A stretch of DNA of 7,476 nucleotides, taken from the NCBI GenBank assembly GCA_023388235.1, contig JAEWGQ010000032.1, positions 1-7,476 of the forward strand. Direction: 5' to 3'. The notes beneath the pieces were generated by a model. That model had not been told where the DNA came from, did not search any database, and was given only the letters and a program-made list of their open reading frames with translations. The stretch comes from Actinomycetes bacterium (lineage in GTDB: Bacteria; Actinomycetota; Actinomycetes; Actinomycetales; Cellulomonadaceae). A program made the position numbers and the translations under genes. Positions 5,472 through 7,476 of this stretch are shown piece after piece (positions within the stretch are counted from its first letter, which is position 1; each line of letters begins with the position of its first letter).

Positions 5472-6980
5472 GGCCGGCGGCACCGCGTTGTCGGCGATGA
5501 CCTGCTGGTAGAACCGGAAGCTGTCCTTCGGCGTCCGCTCCTGCGTGTCGAAGTCGACGCCGACGATGCCCCACCGCTGCTCGTACCCCTCGCCCCACTC
5601 GAAGTTGTCGAGGAACGACCAGACGTAGTGCGCCTCCAGCGGCACCCCGTCGGCGACGGCGCGCGCCGCCTGCTGGAAGTGCGTCCGCAGGTACTCGGTG
5701 CGGTACGGGTCGTCCGTGGTGAGCGCCGCCGACTCGTCGGGGATGCCGTTCTCCGTGAGCAGCAGCGGGATCGCCGGGTACTCGTCGCGCAGCCGCGTGA
5801 GCAGGTCGTACAGCCCCTCCGGCCAGATCTGCTGCCAGGACGCCGCCGAGGTCGGGTGGATGCTCACCTGCGCGCCGTTCGTGGCGACGCCCGTCACCCC
5901 GTAGTACTGGACGGCCAGCAGGTCCGTGGGCGTGCTGATGACGTCGAGGTCGCCGTCCTCGACGAGCGCCTCGAAGCGGCTCGGCTCCGCCGGCACCTGC
6001 CCGGGCAGCAGCCCGATCGCGTCGTCCGGGTAGCGGCCGGTGAGCACCGGGTCGAGGAACAGCCGGTTCTCCGCCGCGTCCACGCGGGTGGCGGCCTCCT
6101 CCGCGCCGTCGAGCGGGTACACCGGCAGCAGGTTCAGCGCGATCCCGATGCGGCCGTCGGCGCCCGCGGCCCGGAACCGCTGCACCGCCAGGCCGTGCGC
6201 GAGCAGCTGGTGGTGCACGGCGGTCACCGCGGTCTGCGGGTTCTTCAGCCCGGGCGCGTGCGATCCGTACCAGTGGCCGACGTACGCGTGGGTCTTGGGC
6301 TCGTTGATGGTGAACCAGTCCGCGCCGGCGTCCCCGAGCGCGTCGACCACGACGCCCGCGTAGTCCGCGAACCGCTGCGCCGTGTCCCGGGACGCCCAGC
6401 CGCCGGCGTCCTGCAGCGCCTGCGGCAGGTCCCAGTGGAACAGCGTGATCGCGGGCCGGATCCCCGCCTCGACCAGCCCGTCGACGAACCGGCGGTACCA
6501 GTCCAGGCCGGGCTGGTTCACCGCGCCGGAGCCCGTGGGCTGCACGCGGGGCCACGACACGGAGAACCGGTAGGCGCCGATGCCGAGCTCGGTCATGATC
6601 CGGATGTCCTCGGCCCACCGCCGGTACACGTCCGCGCCGGGGTCGCCGGTGGCCCCCGACCGGATCTTGCCCGGCGTCGCGCAGAACGTGTCCCAGACCG
6701 ACGGCCCGCGCCCGTCCGCGGTGGTGGAGCCCTCCACCTGGAACGCGGAGGTGGCGGCGCCCCAGGTGTATCCCGAGGGGAACGTCAGCGGTGCCGCGGG
6801 GGGCGTCCAGGGCGCCGGGGTGGTGGCTGCCGTGCCGGCCGGGGCGGGCGTCCCGGAGCAGCCGCTCAGCAGGGCGGCGCCGGCCGCGGCGGCACCGAGC
6901 CCGAGGGCGGTGCGGCGGTCGATCAGGGGGCCACCCGGGCGCGGGGTGGCCGGGGCGGGGGGACGCGAGGACGACGACAC
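5469..6980 (-). CDS. GH1 family beta-glucosidase, exported lipoprotein (probable Tat substrate)
   Basis: Hydrolyses beta-glucosides, most likely cellobiose or short cello-oligosaccharides, to glucose; 503 residues. GTG 6980-6978 is chosen because AAGGAGAG (6994-6987) gives an SD 6-8 nt ahead and the signal peptide begins shortly after. The frame stays open further upstream but through promoter sequence. Signal: DRRTALGLG (21-29, twin Arg22-Arg23), a hydrophobic Ala/Leu core, then lipobox LSGC with Cys41. A Thr/Pro/Ala linker (42-63) leads into the (beta/alpha)8 barrel. Barrel landmarks are FPSGYTWGAATSAFQVEG (67-84; Gln81), YRFSVSWPR (137-145), FHWDLP (181-186; His182), acid/base Glu227 in TINEP, nucleophile Glu410 in LTENG, and the glycone-site stretch WSFLDNFEWGEG (453-464; Glu461, Trp462). 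All catalytic residues are intact and the barrel length is usual. GH1 enzymes of bacteria are more often cytoplasmic, so export and lipidation are notable. A CelR-like operator lies just upstream. Confidence 0.95.
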   Translation of the reverse strand: MSSSSRPPAPATPRPGGPLIDRRTALGLGAAAAGAALLSGCSGTPAPAGTAATTPAPWTPPAAPLTFPSGYTWGAATSAFQVEGSTTADGRGPSVWDTFCATPGKIRSGATGDPGADVYRRWAEDIRIMTELGIGAYRFSVSWPRVQPTGSGAVNQPGLDWYRRFVDGLVEAGIRPAITLFHWDLPQALQDAGGWASRDTAQRFADYAGVVVDALGDAGADWFTINEPKTHAYVGHWYGSHAPGLKNPQTAVTAVHHQLLAHGLAVQRFRAAGADGRIGIALNLLPVYPLDGAEEAATRVDAAENRLFLDPVLTGRYPDDAIGLLPGQVPAEPSRFEALVEDGDLDVISTPTDLLAVQYYGVTGVATNGAQVSIHPTSAASWQQIWPEGLYDLLTRLRDEYPAIPLLLTENGIPDESAALTTDDPYRTEYLRTHFQQAARAVADGVPLEAHYVWSFLDNFEWGEGYEQRWGIVGVDFDTQERTPKDSFRFYQQVIADNAVPPA

Positions 6981-7008
6981 CGGACGCTCTCCTTCGAGGC
7001 CAGGGCTG

Positions 7009-7022
7009 TGGGAGCGCTCCCG
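7009..7022. promoter_or_regulatory. CelR/CebR-type operator upstream of the beta-glucosidase gene
   Basis: TGGGAGCGCTCCCG contains the perfect 12-bp palindrome GGGAGCGCTCCC (7010-7021). It matches 13 of 14 positions of TGGGAGCGCTCCCA, the site of the LacI-family cellobiose-responsive repressors CelR (Thermobifida fusca) and CebR (Streptomyces). It lies about 29-42 nt before the GTG start and downstream of the candidate -10, which fits repression by blocking transcription. No repressor gene is in the window. Induction by cellobiose is inferred from the known systems. Confidence 0.8.
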
Positions 7023-7038
7023 CACGGAGCGCGCTGCC

Positions 7039-7044
7039 AGCGTA
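7039..7044 (-). promoter_or_regulatory. Candidate -10 element of the beta-glucosidase promoter
   Basis: On the minus strand TACGCT (7044 to 7039) fits TANNNT. A start site about 7 nt on (near 7032) would place the CelR-like palindrome at roughly +11 to +22 and leave a leader of about 50 nt with a good SD. No recognisable -35 hexamer is seen in the GC-rich run upstream, so this rests on the -10 and the layout alone. Confidence 0.35.
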
Positions 7045-7117
7045 GCGGCCGGGCCCGCGCCCGCGGGGGGAAAACGACGAGGGCCCCGCCCGGTGTCTCC
7101 ACGGGCGCCACGCCGCT

Positions 7118-7414
7118 TCGGGGACATTCTTGAAGATGCGGCACGGCTCGGTGACCGAGTTCCTGAACAACTCGCGGATCGCCTCCTGAAGTGACGGGCA
7201 GACTTGCGCGAGCTGCTTGAGACGAATGCCGGGTTGCTCGTAGGTAACAACGGCATGGCGGAAACCGTGGACGACGCCCTTCGCGTTATCCAGCTCTCAG
7301 ATGATTCTGGCCCGGATGAGCAAATCCGAGATCCGCAAGACGAAGCCGGAAGTCCTTGAATCGACGCTTGTCAGGTGGAACCTTGAAGCGAGGGCTATCG
7401 CGGGGGGCGAGTGA
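7118..7414 (+). pseudogene. Lower-GC stretch with broken short reading frames, probable gene remnant
   Basis: Base composition drops here: I count about 60% G+C for 7201-7260, 58% for 7261-7320 and 53% for 7321-7380, against about 75% elsewhere. One plus-strand frame reads GDILEDAARLG...LADRLLK, meets TGA at 7192-7194, then continues in the same frame as RADLRELLETNAGLLVGNN...DDALRVIQLSDD to TGA 7357-7359. A second frame gives MSKSEIRKTKPEV...ARAIAGGE (ATG 7316 to TGA 7412-7414), overlapping the first. A third short option (ATG 7136 to TGA 7187-7189, MRHGSVTEFLNNSRIAS) has GC-ending codons. I recognise none of these. The mix of frames, the in-frame stop and the foreign composition suggest a decayed or horizontally acquired fragment. 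One or two genuine small genes, or non-coding DNA, remain possible. Confidence 0.35.
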
Positions 7415-7451
7415 GGGCGCCGGGACGGGGGGCCCAGGTCGTGCTGGCAGG

Positions 7452-7476
7452 TCAGCGGGCCTGCACGGGCTCGGCG
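7452..7476 (-). CDS. Possible last codons of a minus-strand gene running off the right edge
   Basis: On the minus strand the final bases read ...AEPVQAR followed by TGA (7454-7452). All codons end in G or C, and G+C content returns to the level typical of genes here. Seven codons cannot identify a product and could occur by chance. The preceding 7415-7451 shows nothing else recognisable. Confidence 0.22.

Noticed and set aside
3616..5511. Long plus-strand open frame opposite the oxidoreductase
   Set aside because: Composition is Arg/His/Gly-rich with no motif; it mirrors the real gene on the minus strand.
5628..7133. Long plus-strand open frame opposite the beta-glucosidase
   Set aside because: Shadow of the GH1 gene, which has every catalytic motif on the minus strand.
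6981..7256. Longer N-terminus for the beta-glucosidase, starting at 7256
   Set aside because: The frame runs through the SD, the CelR-like operator and the low-GC region. GTG 6980 has an SD and begins shortly before a complete signal peptide.
1..7476. CRISPR array, tRNA, rRNA or insertion sequence
   Set aside because: No regularly spaced repeats with unique spacers, no cloverleaf-like sequence, and no transposase or terminal inverted repeats were seen.

Overview
The window is about 75% G+C and nearly every codon in its genes ends in G or C. This points to a high-GC actinobacterium. An exported GH1 beta-glucosidase preceded by a CelR/CebR-type operator suggests a cellulose- or cellobiose-using member of the Micrococcales, such as Cellulomonas or a relative. 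That genus guess is inference.

Positions 1-3453 hold a complete set of parts for an osmoprotectant (quaternary-ammonium type, Opu/Pro family) ABC importer. The ATPase lies on the minus strand (769 down to the window edge, C-terminus cut off). It diverges from a plus-strand operon of two paralogous permeases (926-1654 and 1658-2452) and a lipoprotein substrate-binding protein (2449-3453). Both directions start from near-identical elements (TGTCGG, 10 nt, TAGCGT, 7 nt, start codon), which looks like matched leaderless promoters. Three imperfect 22-bp repeats lie between them. The most striking item is the binding protein. Its C-terminal lobe-I segment (LVVLEDD...GLQNADNVIP...) sits at the N-terminus, ahead of the usual N-terminal VGAANFSES segment, so the domain order appears circularly permuted.

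A strong GC-rich hairpin (3471-3523) separates this operon from a convergent minus-strand gene (3550-5034). That gene encodes a flavin disulfide reductase-like enzyme with the CxxxxC pair, but with Tyr where thiol reductases have the catalytic His. Divergent from it is a 70-residue protein of unknown function (5211-5423). Its start codon overlaps a perfect palindrome, ATGGGAC-CTTT-GTCCCAT, which resembles a DosR/DevR box.

The minus-strand gene at 5469-6980 is a GH1 beta-glucosidase with all catalytic residues, an RR-containing signal peptide and a lipobox. Its upstream region has an SD, a TGGGAGCGCTCCC operator and a possible -10. From about 7118 to 7414 the G+C content falls below 60% and only broken or overlapping short reading frames are visible; this looks like a decayed or acquired fragment. 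The last ~60 bases return to high G+C and may hold the last codons of a minus-strand gene.
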